NCBI RefSeq assembly: GCF_029626225.1
Contig: NZ_JARUBP010000001.1
Coordinates: forward strand, 6,200,001-6,264,000
From: Asanoa sp. WMMD1127
Lineage (GTDB): Bacteria > Actinomycetota > Actinomycetes > Mycobacteriales > Micromonosporaceae
DNA length: 64,000 bases
Direction of reading: 5' to 3'
The position numbers were made by a program, and so were the translations under genes. Below the pieces are notes generated by a model. The model did not search any database. It was not told where the DNA came from and saw only the letters and a program-made list of their open reading frames with translations. Shown in pieces: positions 25,089-33,024 of this stretch. Every line of letters begins with the position of its first letter. The stretch's first letter is position 1.

Positions 25089-26195
25089 GAAGAAGGCGAC
25101 GATGTCGGCCGCGTGCGCGGCCGGCTGCTCCATCGCCACGAAGTGGTTGCCGGGGTTCCCCTGCGGCCAGTGCGTGATCGTGTTGTCCCGCTCGGCGAGC
25201 CTGCGCATGAGTGGGGAGCCGCCCCCGTAAACGCCCGACGGGACCGCCTTCTGCCCCTGCGGCCAAGCGAAACCGCCACCCGGCGCGAGCGTCAGCAGGT
25301 CGTACATCGGCCACGACGACGTGCCCGCCGTGCCGGTGAACCACCACAGGCTGGCGTTGGTCAGCATCAGGTCGCGGTCGATCACCTGGTCGGGGGTCTC
25401 GGCCATGAACGCGAACTCCTTGAACTTGTGCGTCAGCCAGGCCAGCAGGCCGACGGGGGAGTCGGTCCAGGCGTACGCGAACGTCTGCGGCGCCGCCCGC
25501 AGCAGCGCGTGATGGTCGACGCCGCCGGCCATCCACTCCTGCATCTGTTCCCACTCGACCCGCTCCGGCTCCGTCATCGAGGGCACGTCGGCCTCGGTCG
25601 GGAAGCCGAACCCGCCGTCGATGTGCACGCCGACCACGTGGTCCGGCGCGACCCGGGCCACCGCCGGCGCGACGTAGGCGCCGAGGTCGCCGCCCTGCGT
25701 GCCGTAGCGGTCGTAGCCGAGCCGGCGCATCAGCTCCGCCCACATCCGCCCGACCCGCTCCACGGTGAACCCGGTCTCCGCCGGCGCGGCCGAGAAGCCG
25801 AACCCGGGCACCGACGGCACGACCACGTGGAAGCCCGCGCCGGTGAGCCGCCCGATCAGGTCGGTGAACTCCACGAACGAGTTGGGCCACCCATGGGTCA
25901 GCAGCAGCGGCAACCCGTCGGAGGCCGCTTCGGAGCGCGCGTGCAGGAAGTGCACCGTGAGCCCGTCGATCTCCGTCACGAACTGCGGGAACTCGTTGAG
26001 CCGGGCCTCGTGGGCGCGCCAGTCGTACGTCGTCGCCCAGTGATCCGCGAGGCCGCGCAGGTAGTCGACCGGCACGCCGCGGCTCCACCCGTCGCCGGGC
26101 AGCTGCCGCGGCCAGCGGGTCCGGGTGAGCCGGTCGCGCAGGTCGTCGAGGTCGGCTTGCGGGATGTCGATCCGGAAAGGCGTCATGCGGGCCAC
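25071..26195 (-). CDS. Epoxide hydrolase (EHN-domain), second copy
   Basis: 374 residues. EHN N-terminal region (FRIDIPQADLDDLRDRLTRTRWP), HGW at 101-103, nucleophile D170 in TQGGDLGAYV, and catalytic His in GNHFVAMEQP near 350. It has the same architecture as the enzyme at 8135 but a different sequence in the cap, so these are paralogues rather than a recent duplication. The start at 26195 could also be the internal ATG at 26186. It is divergent from the WYL regulator, which may control it. Confidence 0.88.
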   Translation of the reverse strand: MARMTPFRIDIPQADLDDLRDRLTRTRWPRQLPGDGWSRGVPVDYLRGLADHWATTYDWRAHEARLNEFPQFVTEIDGLTVHFLHARSEAASDGLPLLLTHGWPNSFVEFTDLIGRLTGAGFHVVVPSVPGFGFSAAPAETGFTVERVGRMWAELMRRLGYDRYGTQGGDLGAYVAPAVARVAPDHVVGVHIDGGFGFPTEADVPSMTEPERVEWEQMQEWMAGGVDHHALLRAAPQTFAYAWTDSPVGLLAWLTHKFKEFAFMAETPDQVIDRDLMLTNASLWWFTGTAGTSSWPMYDLLTLAPGGGFAWPQGQKAVPSGVYGGGSPLMRRLAERDNTITHWPQGNPGNHFVAMEQPAAHAADIVAFFSALRQ

Positions 26196-26249
26196 GCTAC
26201 GGACCCAGTAGGTCAGTTCCTGTCACATATGGCTGGCATTCTGGCGGAC

Positions 26250-27215
26250 ATGGCGAACACCCCGGCGCGGCTGCTGACCCTGCTGTCGCTGTTGCAGACC
26301 CCGCGCGAGTGGCCCGGCGGCGAGCTCGCCGACCGGCTGGGCGTCAGCCTGCGCACCGTCCGCCGCGACGTCGACCGGCTGCGTGAGCTCGGTTACCCGG
26401 TGCGGGCGACGATGGGCGCGGTCGGCGGCTACCGCCTCGTCTCGGGCAAGGCGATGCCGCCGCTGCTGCTCGACGACGAGGAGGCGGTGGCGATCGCCGT
26501 GGGCCTGCGCAGCGCCGCCTCGCACGCGGTCACCGGCATCGACGAGGCCGCGGTGCGCGCCCTGGCCAAGCTCGAGCAGGTGCTCCCGGCCCGGCTGCGA
26601 CACCGGGTCGGCGCGCTCGGCCGGGCCACCGAGCCACTGCTGGCCTGGTCCCCGCCGACGGTCGACCCGGCCCGGCTGAGCGACCTCGCGGCGGCCATCG
26701 GCGGCGGCGACCGGCTGCGGTTCACCTATCGCCGCCACGACGGCGCCGACGCGGAACGCCACGCCGACCCGCACAAGCTCGTCTCGGCCGGGCGGCGCTG
26801 GTACCTGGTCGCCTACGACCTCGACCGCGCCGACTGGCGGGTCTTCCGCGTCGACCGGATCACCGACGTCAACCCCACCGGGTCCCGGGCCACGCCGCGC
26901 GAGCTGCCGGCGGCCGACGCGGCCGCGTACGTCACCGGCAAGCTCACCGAGTTCACCCCCGTCCACCGGGCCGTGGCGACGCTGCACGCCCCGATCGAGC
27001 GGCTGGCCGGCCGCGTCGGCGACTCGCCCGCCGACCTGACCGCGATCGACGCCGACACCTGCCTGCTGCGCGGCCACTCCGACACCCTCGAATACCTGGC
27101 CTGGCGGCTGCTCACCCTCGGCTGCGCGTTCGAGGTGCACGAGCCGCCGGAGCTGATCGCCTACCTGGCCGAGATCGGCGACCGGGCCACCCACGCGGCC
27201 GGCCGGGCGGTCTAG
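26250..27215 (+). CDS. WYL-domain helix-turn-helix regulator
   Basis: 321 residues. The N-terminal winged helix (RLLTLLSLLQTPREWPGGELADRLGVS then RTVRRDVDRLRELGYPV) is of the YafY/DeoR type. The WYL domain includes RRWYLVAYDLDRADWRVFRVDRI. These sense nucleotides or other ligands and regulate transcription. ATG 26250 has GGCGG upstream; an in-frame ATG at 26229 is possible. It is divergent from the epoxide hydrolase with ~55 bases between, and nine bases before the sigma factor gene. Confidence 0.88.
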   Translation: MANTPARLLTLLSLLQTPREWPGGELADRLGVSLRTVRRDVDRLRELGYPVRATMGAVGGYRLVSGKAMPPLLLDDEEAVAIAVGLRSAASHAVTGIDEAAVRALAKLEQVLPARLRHRVGALGRATEPLLAWSPPTVDPARLSDLAAAIGGGDRLRFTYRRHDGADAERHADPHKLVSAGRRWYLVAYDLDRADWRVFRVDRITDVNPTGSRATPRELPAADAAAYVTGKLTEFTPVHRAVATLHAPIERLAGRVGDSPADLTAIDADTCLLRGHSDTLEYLAWRLLTLGCAFEVHEPPELIAYLAEIGDRATHAAGRAV

Positions 27216-27224
27216 CCTCGGAGC

Positions 27225-28388
27225 GTGGTCGACGCAGCCGGCGCCCTGGACGCGGTCTGGCGGACCGACGCGCCCGGGATGCGGGCGGTGCTGGCCCGCC
27301 GCCTCGGCGACCTCGACCGGGCGGAGGAGGCCCTGCAGGACGCGGTGTCGGAGGCGCTGCGGCGCTGGCCGGCCGAGGGCGTCCCCGACCGGCCCGCCGG
27401 CTGGCTGGTCACCACCGCCTGGCGCAAGGCCCTCGACGCGCTGCGCCGCGAGGCCACCGGCCGTGCGAAGGCCGCCCAGCTGGCCCTGGAACCGCCGGCC
27501 GAGCCGACCGGCGACGACCGCCTGGCCATGATCTTCGCGTGCTGCCATCCGGCGCTGAGCGAGCCGTCGCAGGTGGCGCTGACCCTGTCGGCCGTCAGCG
27601 GCCTGGCCACCGAGGAGATCGCCGCCGCCTACCTCGTGCCGACCTCGACGATGGCCCAGCGCCTCGTGCGGGCCAAGCGCGCCCTGCGCGGCGCGACCTT
27701 CGAAGCGCGCCCGGATCGGCTGTCGGCCGTGCTCGCCACGGTCTACCTCGTCTTCAACCAGGGCTACGACGCGGCCCGGCGCGACCTCGCCCGCGAAGGG
27801 CTCGACCTGGCCCGGCAGCTCGCCGACCTGCTCCCCGCCGAGCCCGAGGCGGCCGGCCTGGCCGCGCTGCTGACCCTGCACGAGGCCCGGGCCGCGACCC
27901 GCGTCGACGACGCCGGCCGCCTGGTGCTGCTGCCCGACCAGGACCGGTCCCGGTGGGACCGCGCCATGATCGCCGACGGGGTACGCCGCCTCGGCCGCGC
28001 CGCCGCCCTCGACGCACCGGGCCCCTACCAGCTGCAGGCCGCCATCGCCGCCCAGCACGCCCTCGCGCCGTCCTGGGCGGCGACCGACTGGACCGCCGTC
28101 CGCGGCCTCTACGACCGGCTGCTCACCCTGACCCCGTCGCCGGTGGTGGCGCTGTCCCGGGCGGTCGCCACGGGCTTCGTCGAGGGCCCCGGAGCCGCCC
28201 TGGCCGAGGTCGACGGCCTGGCCGAGCGGCTCGCCGGCTACCGCATGTGGCCCGCCACCCGGGCCGACCTGCTGGTCAAGCTCGGCCGGCGCGACGAGGC
28301 GGCGCAGGCCACCCGGCGCGCGCTGGCGCTGGCCACCAACGACGCCGAGCGCGACCTGCTGCGCCGCCGCCTCGCCGACCTGACCTGA
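27225..28388 (+). CDS. ECF42-type RNA polymerase sigma factor
   Basis: 387 residues. Region 2 is near the N-terminus (LGDLDRAEEALQDAVSEALRRWP, PAGWLVTTAWRKALDALRR), followed by the DUF6596-type segment MIFACCHPALS and region 4 (GLATEEIAAAYLVPTSTMAQRLVRAK). The long C-terminal TPR-like half is the hallmark of ECF42. This group works without an anti-sigma factor and is genetically linked to DGPF/YCII proteins; one faces it at 28403. GTG 27225 start. A TGACC pentamer run crosses its stop. Confidence 0.9.
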   Translation: MVDAAGALDAVWRTDAPGMRAVLARRLGDLDRAEEALQDAVSEALRRWPAEGVPDRPAGWLVTTAWRKALDALRREATGRAKAAQLALEPPAEPTGDDRLAMIFACCHPALSEPSQVALTLSAVSGLATEEIAAAYLVPTSTMAQRLVRAKRALRGATFEARPDRLSAVLATVYLVFNQGYDAARRDLAREGLDLARQLADLLPAEPEAAGLAALLTLHEARAATRVDDAGRLVLLPDQDRSRWDRAMIADGVRRLGRAAALDAPGPYQLQAAIAAQHALAPSWAATDWTAVRGLYDRLLTLTPSPVVALSRAVATGFVEGPGAALAEVDGLAERLAGYRMWPATRADLLVKLGRRDEAAQATRRALALATNDAERDLLRRRLADLT

Positions 28389-28400
28389 CCTGACCTGACC
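28377..28400. repeat. TGACC pentanucleotide run across a stop codon
   Basis: GACC followed by four TGACC units covers the last codons and stop of the ECF42 gene. Gain or loss of one unit would change the C-terminal frame. It may simply be a local slippage product. Confidence 0.7.
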
Positions 28401-28402
28401 GG

Positions 28403-28753
28403 CTAGCGCCCCGTGGTGGGCCGGACCTCGACCTGGTCGCCGACCGCCTCGATGCCCGGCCAGGTCGCGGCGCAGGCGACGGCCTCGTCCATCGAGTCGG
28501 CCTCCAGCAGCATGAAGCCGCCGACCACGTCCTTGAGCTCGATGTAGGGCCCGTCGGTGACCATGGCCTTGCCGTCGGCGCCCCGGCGGACCGTCTTCGC
28601 GGTGGCCACGGGCTGCAGCTCCGCGCCGCCCTGGATGACCACGCCCGCGGCGTGCCACTTCTCCCACCACGCGCCGACGGTCGCCATCAGCTCCTCGACG
28701 TGCTCGCCCTCCCAGTTCGACTCGGGGCCGCAGATCATCATCACGTACCGCAT
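28403..28753 (-). CDS. YCII/DGPF-domain protein, ECF42 partner
   Basis: 116 residues with the DGPF signature MVTDGPYIELKD and the ferredoxin-like YCII pattern (RYVMMICGP at the start, SMDEAVACAATWPG later). Such proteins are regular neighbours and targets of ECF42 sigma factors; their biochemistry is unclear. ATG 28753 has AGGTGAAC nearby. It is convergent with the sigma factor, the stops being 14 bases apart, instead of the more usual same-strand order. Confidence 0.88.
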   Translation of the reverse strand: MRYVMMICGPESNWEGEHVEELMATVGAWWEKWHAAGVVIQGGAELQPVATAKTVRRGADGKAMVTDGPYIELKDVVGGFMLLEADSMDEAVACAATWPGIEAVGDQVEVRPTTGR

Positions 28754-28858
28754 GTGTTCACCTTTCCTGCCTCGTACGGCGTTGTCGTGGGGATGACGAA
28801 CGGCGCCGTGTCGGGATCGACATCGCCGCGCCGCCGGCCGACCGGTATTTTCACTGCC

Positions 28859-29329
28859 GTGGAGGACATCGACCGCGCCATCGTCGCAGCCCTGACCGCC
28901 GACGGCCGGCTGTCCTACACCGACCTCGCCGAACGGGTGGGGCTCTCGGTGTCGGCGGTGCACCAGCGGGTCCGCCGGCTCGAGCAGCGGGGAGTGATCC
29001 ACGGTTACACGGCCAAGGTCGCCTACGACGCGATCGACCTGCCCCTGGCCGCATTCGTGGCGATCCGGCCGTTCGACCCGTCACAGCCCGACGACGCCCC
29101 CGAGCGGCTGGCGCACATCCCGGAGATCGAGTCGTGCTACTCGGTCGCCGGCGACGACTTCTACCTGCTGCTGGTACGCGTGGCCGGGCCGGCCGACCTC
29201 GAACGGGTGCTGCAGGAGATCCGGACCGCGGCCAACGTCACGCACCGCACGACGGTGGTGCTGTCGACGCCGTACGAGGGACGCCCCCCGAAGGTGTCGC
29301 TCAGCGACCCGAGTTCCACTGCAGGATGA
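28859..29329 (+). CDS. Lrp/AsnC family regulator
   Basis: 156 residues. The N-terminal HTH (IDRAIVAALTADGRLSYTD, VGLSVSAVHQRVRRLEQRGVI) and C-terminal RAM ligand domain (LAAFVAIRPF, VAGDDFYLLLVRV, TTVVLSTPYEG) are typical of amino-acid-responsive regulators. GTG 28859 start. It is divergent from the YCII gene, ~105 bases apart, so it may regulate it. The 3' end overlaps the convergent phosphatase gene by 29 bases. Confidence 0.9.
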   Translation: MEDIDRAIVAALTADGRLSYTDLAERVGLSVSAVHQRVRRLEQRGVIHGYTAKVAYDAIDLPLAAFVAIRPFDPSQPDDAPERLAHIPEIESCYSVAGDDFYLLLVRVAGPADLERVLQEIRTAANVTHRTTVVLSTPYEGRPPKVSLSDPSSTAG

Positions 29330-29873
29330 CCCGCGTGCCGTGCTCGAAGCCGAGCACGGAGATCGTGGCGGTGTCGAGCTTGAGCAGCCCGCCGCCCTCG
29401 GGGCCGAGCCCGATCCAGCGTGCGCCGACCACGCGCAGGGTGTGGCCGTGGCCGACCAGCGCCACGTCGCCCTGGTCGAGCAGCTTGGCGGCCTTGGCGA
29501 GGACCCGGTCGACGCGCGCGCCGACCTGGGGCGGGGTCTCGCCCTCGGGCGCGCCGTCGGTCCACAGCGACCACGTCGGGTCGTACCTCTCGTGGATCTC
29601 CTTCGAGGTGATGCCCTCGTAGCGGCCGTAGTTCCACTCCGCGAGGTCGTCGTCGATCTCGGTGATCCGCAGGCCGGCGAGCTCCGCGGTGCGCACGGCC
29701 CGTTCCCGCGGTGAGCTGATCACCGCCGCGAACGCGCGGTCCTCGAGCCGGGCGCCGAGCTCGGCGGCCTGCCGTTCGCCGGTCGGGGTCAGCTCGATGT
29801 CGCTGTAGGAGGTGTGCTGCCCGCTGGCGCTCCACTCGGTCTGCCCGTGCCGCACGAGGACGATCTCCGCCAT
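29301..29873 (-). CDS. Histidine phosphatase (phosphoglycerate mutase-like)
   Basis: 190 residues. The catalytic RHG is in VLVRHGQTEW, the second Arg in SSPRERAVRTA, the proton donor Glu in LAEWNYGRYEG and the second His in VALVGHGHTLR. It would hydrolyse a small phosphoester in the cytoplasm; the EWNYGRYEG segment is found in acid-phosphatase/SixA-like and sugar-phosphatase members. ATG 29873 is where the family begins. It is divergent from peptide deformylase, with the TCCTAGGACG motif between. Confidence 0.88.
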   Translation of the reverse strand: MAEIVLVRHGQTEWSASGQHTSYSDIELTPTGERQAAELGARLEDRAFAAVISSPRERAVRTAELAGLRITEIDDDLAEWNYGRYEGITSKEIHERYDPTWSLWTDGAPEGETPPQVGARVDRVLAKAAKLLDQGDVALVGHGHTLRVVGARWIGLGPEGGGLLKLDTATISVLGFEHGTRVILQWNSGR

Positions 29874-29920
29874 GCGTCCATCCAACCGGTTCCGCTCCGC
29901 TCCCGCTGGACGAACCATCA

Positions 29921-29945
29921 TCCTAGGACGGCTTAGGGGGTGTGC
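29921..29945 (+). promoter_or_regulatory. TCCTAGGACG intergenic motif, copy 2
   Basis: Identical to copy 1 over GAACCATCATCCTAGGACGG, then TTAG and a G-run ending GTGTGC. It ends 44 bases before the peptide deformylase ATG. Confidence 0.55.
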
Positions 29946-29989
29946 GCCGGGCCGAAGATCGACCGGCGGCGGGGGATAGGGTTCGGCCC

Positions 29990-30493
29990 ATGACCGTTCG
30001 CCCGATCCGGATCATCGGAGACGCGGTGCTGCGCGCCGAGTGCGACCCCGTCCGCGCGTTCGACGCCGAGCTGCGGGCGCTGGTCACGGACCTGATGGAC
30101 ACGCTGCTGGGCGTGCCGGGGCGCGCGGGCGTCGCCGCCAACCAGATCGGCGTCGCGGCTCAGGTCTTCGTCTACGACGCCGAGGGCCGGCGCGGGCATG
30201 TGGTCAATCCGTCGATCACGGTGTCGGAGGAGCTCCAGGAGGGCGACGAGGGCTGTCTGTCCATCCCGGAGCTGTACTTCGCGACCCCACGCGCCATGCA
30301 CGCGACGGTGACCGGCTTCGACCAGCACGGCGAGCCGCTCACGGTGTCGGGCAGCGGCTTCCTGGCGCGGGCGCTGCAGCACGAGACGGACCATCTGGCG
30401 GGCAAGCTGTTCGTCGACGGGTTACGCGGCCAGACGCGCCGCGAGGCGCTACGCGAGATCCGCTCCGCGCCCTGGGCGCGCCGCGCTACCTGA
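29990..30493 (+). CDS. def: Peptide deformylase
   Basis: 167 residues. The three metal/active-site motifs are present: GVAANQIGV (a GxGLAAxQ variant), EGCLSIPE with the Cys ligand, and LQHETDHLAGKLF with the two His ligands and catalytic Glu. It removes the formyl group from nascent proteins. ATG 29990. Actinomycetes often carry more than one def gene; the altered first motif suggests this may be a secondary copy. A hairpin at 30611 follows. Confidence 0.93.
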   Translation: MTVRPIRIIGDAVLRAECDPVRAFDAELRALVTDLMDTLLGVPGRAGVAANQIGVAAQVFVYDAEGRRGHVVNPSITVSEELQEGDEGCLSIPELYFATPRAMHATVTGFDQHGEPLTVSGSGFLARALQHETDHLAGKLFVDGLRGQTRREALREIRSAPWARRAT

Positions 30494-30610
30494 CGCGCGG
30501 ACCACACCGCACCCTGACGGCGCAGATCTCCCCGCCGCGGACCTCGCTACCGCGGCTGAGCCGCTGGGCGCGGCCGGAGGCGTGGTGCTCCCTGATCGGG
30601 TGACGGACGG

Positions 30611-30629
30611 GCCGGGAAGCGAGCCCGGC
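30611..30629. terminator. Small hairpin after def
   Basis: GCCGGG and CCCGGC pair around a seven-base loop, 118 bases after the deformylase stop and shortly before the next rightward gene. It is a modest terminator candidate. Confidence 0.4.
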
Positions 30630-30649
30630 TGCTTCACCCTCTCTCTGTC

Positions 30650-31168
30650 ATGTCCGGTTTGAGCACGAGCGATCGGTTGGCGCTGGTCGGGATTCTCGTC
30701 GCCGCGGCGGCGATCGTCACCGGGATGTACGCGACCCGGCGCTGGGGCACCCGCCGGCGGACGATCACGCTGGACTGCGTCAGCACGCCGTTGATCTCGT
30801 CGCAGCTCGGGGCGATGGGGCGGGACCTGCTCAAGGTCACCTACCGCGACATCGAGGTGATGGACCCGCATCTCGTGCAGATCCGGATCAGGAACGTGGG
30901 GCCCAGCGACGTGGCGAGCGCCCATTTCGACGGGGAGACGCCGCTGACCGTCGAGCTGAGCTGCCGCGTGCTCGGCGTGACGAATCCGGGGCCGGTGCCG
31001 GCGGGTGTGACGTCGATGGGGGCGCAGGGGCACATCACGTTCCGGCCGGGGCTGTTGCGCCGCAACGAGGAGTGGGTCCTCGGCGTGCTGGTCGAGGGCA
31101 ACCCGCGGCCCGAGATGGTCAGCTCGCTGATCGACACCGACGTGATCGTGCGGGCGGGTGGTCGCTGA
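30650..31168 (+). CDS. Single-span membrane protein with beta-sandwich domain, unknown
   Basis: 172 residues. One N-terminal membrane span (LALVGILVAAAAIVTGMYAT) is followed by a basic stretch RRWGTRRR and a ~130-residue beta-rich domain (VQIRIRNVGPSDVASAHFDG looks Ig-like). The orientation cannot be settled: basic residues after the span favour a cytoplasmic domain. No family was recognised. It converges on the next leftward gene with 12 bases between stops. Confidence 0.65.
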   Translation: MSGLSTSDRLALVGILVAAAAIVTGMYATRRWGTRRRTITLDCVSTPLISSQLGAMGRDLLKVTYRDIEVMDPHLVQIRIRNVGPSDVASAHFDGETPLTVELSCRVLGVTNPGPVPAGVTSMGAQGHITFRPGLLRRNEEWVLGVLVEGNPRPEMVSSLIDTDVIVRAGGR

Positions 31169-31180
31169 CGGAGCGGCGCC

Positions 31181-31828
31181 TCAGGTGGTGGTCCACTGTG
31201 CGCCGACGTGGGTGCGGGTCGCCGTCTCGCCGGGCGTCAGGTCGAGCACGTCGAGCAGCGTCGGGTCGGCGTCGAGGGCGTGGTAGAGGTGGCCGATCTT
31301 GCCGGTGCTGGCGGCCGCGTCGGTGGTGCCGATGAGCTGCCACAGCTCGTCGTCGGCGTCGTGGGTGACGAGCAGGACCGGTTCGCGGCGTTCGAACACC
31401 TCGAGCGTCTGGATGCAGTTGGTGCCGAGCACCCAGTGCCGCATCCACCAGGCGCGGCGGTCGCGTTCCATGACGCGGTCGACGACGAACCAGATGAACG
31501 GCAGGTCCTCGTGGGCGCGGGCCTCGTCAGCGGTGAGGTCGGGGCCGCCTTCAGGCACGCTCTCGAAGGGCTCGTCGGTCAGGGCGTACGCGATCTGTCC
31601 GCCGTTGTCGAACACCCGCGCGTGGAACGTGCCGCCGCCCGGGTTGCCCGCGCCGATGCCGACGGTCAGCCAGCCGGCGTGCGGGTCGGCGCCGGTGGTC
31701 CAGCCGAACGCGTAGGACGCGAGCTCGCCCTGGGGTCCGACGAACTCACCGAACGCGCGCCGGTCCATGCCGGTGGCCGCGGCGTCGGGTCCCTCGAGGA
31801 GCCGGCCTTCCACCACTTGGATCTTCAC
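31181..31828 (-). CDS. Conserved hypothetical protein (DUF2185-like C-terminus)
   Basis: 215 residues, acidic, soluble. The C-terminal ~70 residues (PVLLVTHDADDELWQLIGTTD, GKIGHLYHALDADPTLLDVLDL) resemble small immunity-type or DUF2185-like domains that report on a neighbouring protein; the N-terminal half (LASYAFGWTTGADPHAG, HARVFDNGGQIAYALTDEPF) is unassigned. The start is GTG 31828 from the position of conserved sequence. It is divergent from the arginase-fold gene by 42 bases. Confidence 0.6.
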   Translation of the reverse strand: MKIQVVEGRLLEGPDAAATGMDRRAFGEFVGPQGELASYAFGWTTGADPHAGWLTVGIGAGNPGGGTFHARVFDNGGQIAYALTDEPFESVPEGGPDLTADEARAHEDLPFIWFVVDRVMERDRRAWWMRHWVLGTNCIQTLEVFERREPVLLVTHDADDELWQLIGTTDAAASTGKIGHLYHALDADPTLLDVLDLTPGETATRTHVGAQWTTT

Positions 31829-31870
31829 GCGGCCCACCCTAGGGTCTGCCCGGCCGATACGCTGCCCGGG

Positions 31871-32884
31871 GTGACGATCATTCGCGTTCCGTTCCATCAG
31901 GACGAGCGGCTGCCCGACGACAGTGTCCCGGTGGGCGGTGAGACGGTCGAGCCGGCGCTGCCGGACGGCGCCATCTGGGAGCGGCTGACCGCGTTGCACG
32001 ACGCGGTCGCCGACCGTGTGGCGCGGCAGATCCGGGCCGGCGCGGTGCCGACGGTGGTGTCGGGCGACTGCCTGGTCGCGCTGGGCACGGTGGCCGGCGT
32101 GCAGCGGGCCGGCGTCGACCCGGGCCTGGTGTGGTTCGACGCGCACGGCGACGTCCACACGCTCGACACGACGACGTCGGGCTACCTCGGCGGCCTGTCG
32201 CTGCGGTTGGCCCTGGGGGCGCACCCGGACCTGGTGGCCGGACCGCTCGGCCTGCGGCCCGTCGAGCGCGCCCTCCTGGTCGGCGCCCGGGACCTGGACC
32301 CGGCGGAGGTCGCCTACCTGTCCGGCGACACCGCGCCCGCGGTGCGTGCTGTCGACGACCTGGGCGCCCGGCCGCGAGACCGGGAGGCTGCGGCGCCCAT
32401 CGTGGACGACCTCGGCGCGTTGCCGCGACGCTCGGACGGCGATGTCCCGGCGGCGCCGATCGTGGACGACCTGGGCGCGTTGCCGCGAGGCTCGGACGGG
32501 GATGTCCCGGCGGCGCCCGTCGTGGCCGACCTGGGCGCGTTGCCGGATGGTCCGTTGGTGTTGCACGTCGACGACCTGGGCGCGTTGCCGCGAGGCTCGG
32601 ACGGGGATGTCCCGGCGGCGCCCGTCGTGGCCGACCTGGGCGCGTTGCCGGATGGTCCGTTGGTGTTGCACGTCGACGTCGACGTGATTGACGACGCCGA
32701 GCTGCCCGGCCTGCTCTTCCCGGCTCCCGACGGCCCGTCGGCGGCCGCGGTGCACGAGGCGATGCGGCGCATCCTGGCTACCGGCCGGGTCGTCGCCCTC
32801 GACATCGCCTGCCCGTGGCATCCCGCCCCGACGGCCGAGATCCAGGCCGCCCGCCGAGACCTCCTCGCCACCCTTACGTCCTAG
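31871..32884 (+). CDS. Arginase/agmatinase-fold protein with internal duplication
   Basis: 337 residues. The ureohydrolase motifs are present: SGDCLVALG, the metal site WFDAHGDVHT, and HVDVDVIDD. The expected product is a Mn-dependent amidinohydrolase or relative; the substrate is unknown. Between the two metal motifs is a low-complexity insertion of repeating VDDLGALPRGSDGDVPAAP and VADLGALPDGPLVLHV, including an exact 35-residue tandem duplication. A normal member would pass from VRAVDDLGALP straight to GPLVLHVDVDV. The insertion is in frame and preserves the second metal motif, so activity may survive. GTG 31871 start. Confidence 0.8.
   Translation: MTIIRVPFHQDERLPDDSVPVGGETVEPALPDGAIWERLTALHDAVADRVARQIRAGAVPTVVSGDCLVALGTVAGVQRAGVDPGLVWFDAHGDVHTLDTTTSGYLGGLSLRLALGAHPDLVAGPLGLRPVERALLVGARDLDPAEVAYLSGDTAPAVRAVDDLGARPRDREAAAPIVDDLGALPRRSDGDVPAAPIVDDLGALPRGSDGDVPAAPVVADLGALPDGPLVLHVDDLGALPRGSDGDVPAAPVVADLGALPDGPLVLHVDVDVIDDAELPGLLFPAPDGPSAAAVHEAMRRILATGRVVALDIACPWHPAPTAEIQAARRDLLATLTS
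32465..32674 (+). repeat. Exact 105-bp tandem duplication inside the arginase-fold gene
   Basis: 32465-32569 and 32570-32674 are identical over 105 bases (35 codons). A related but diverged 60-base copy precedes them (32405-32464). The perfect identity points to a very recent event. Confidence 0.95.
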
Positions 32885-32903
32885 GACGCTTTACGGAGTG
32901 TGC
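32879..32903 (+). promoter_or_regulatory. TCCTAGGACG intergenic motif, copy 3
   Basis: TCCTAGGACG followed by TTTA and a run ending GTGTGC. Its first bases overlap the arginase stop; it ends 121 bases before the sigma-hydrolase fusion start. The upstream GAACCATCA half of copies 1 and 2 is absent. Confidence 0.5.
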
Positions 32904-33024
32904 TGCCGGTCGCGATGACAAGCCAGGCCCCGACAAACAGCAGGGGTGCCTTAAATCTGTTATCCGGCGGTCGCCCCGGTCGTCTCCTGTGCGCCACGAT
33001 GAGGCGGCTTCGAGGAGAGGTGCG

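Noticed and set aside
25071-26195. Recent duplication of the two epoxide hydrolase genes
   Set aside because: The proteins share architecture but differ across the cap and many core positions, and flanks are unrelated; they are old paralogues.
26223-28670. 815-codon leftward frame opposite the WYL and ECF42 genes
   Set aside because: Gly/Arg/Gln-rich shadow of two clearly recognisable rightward genes.
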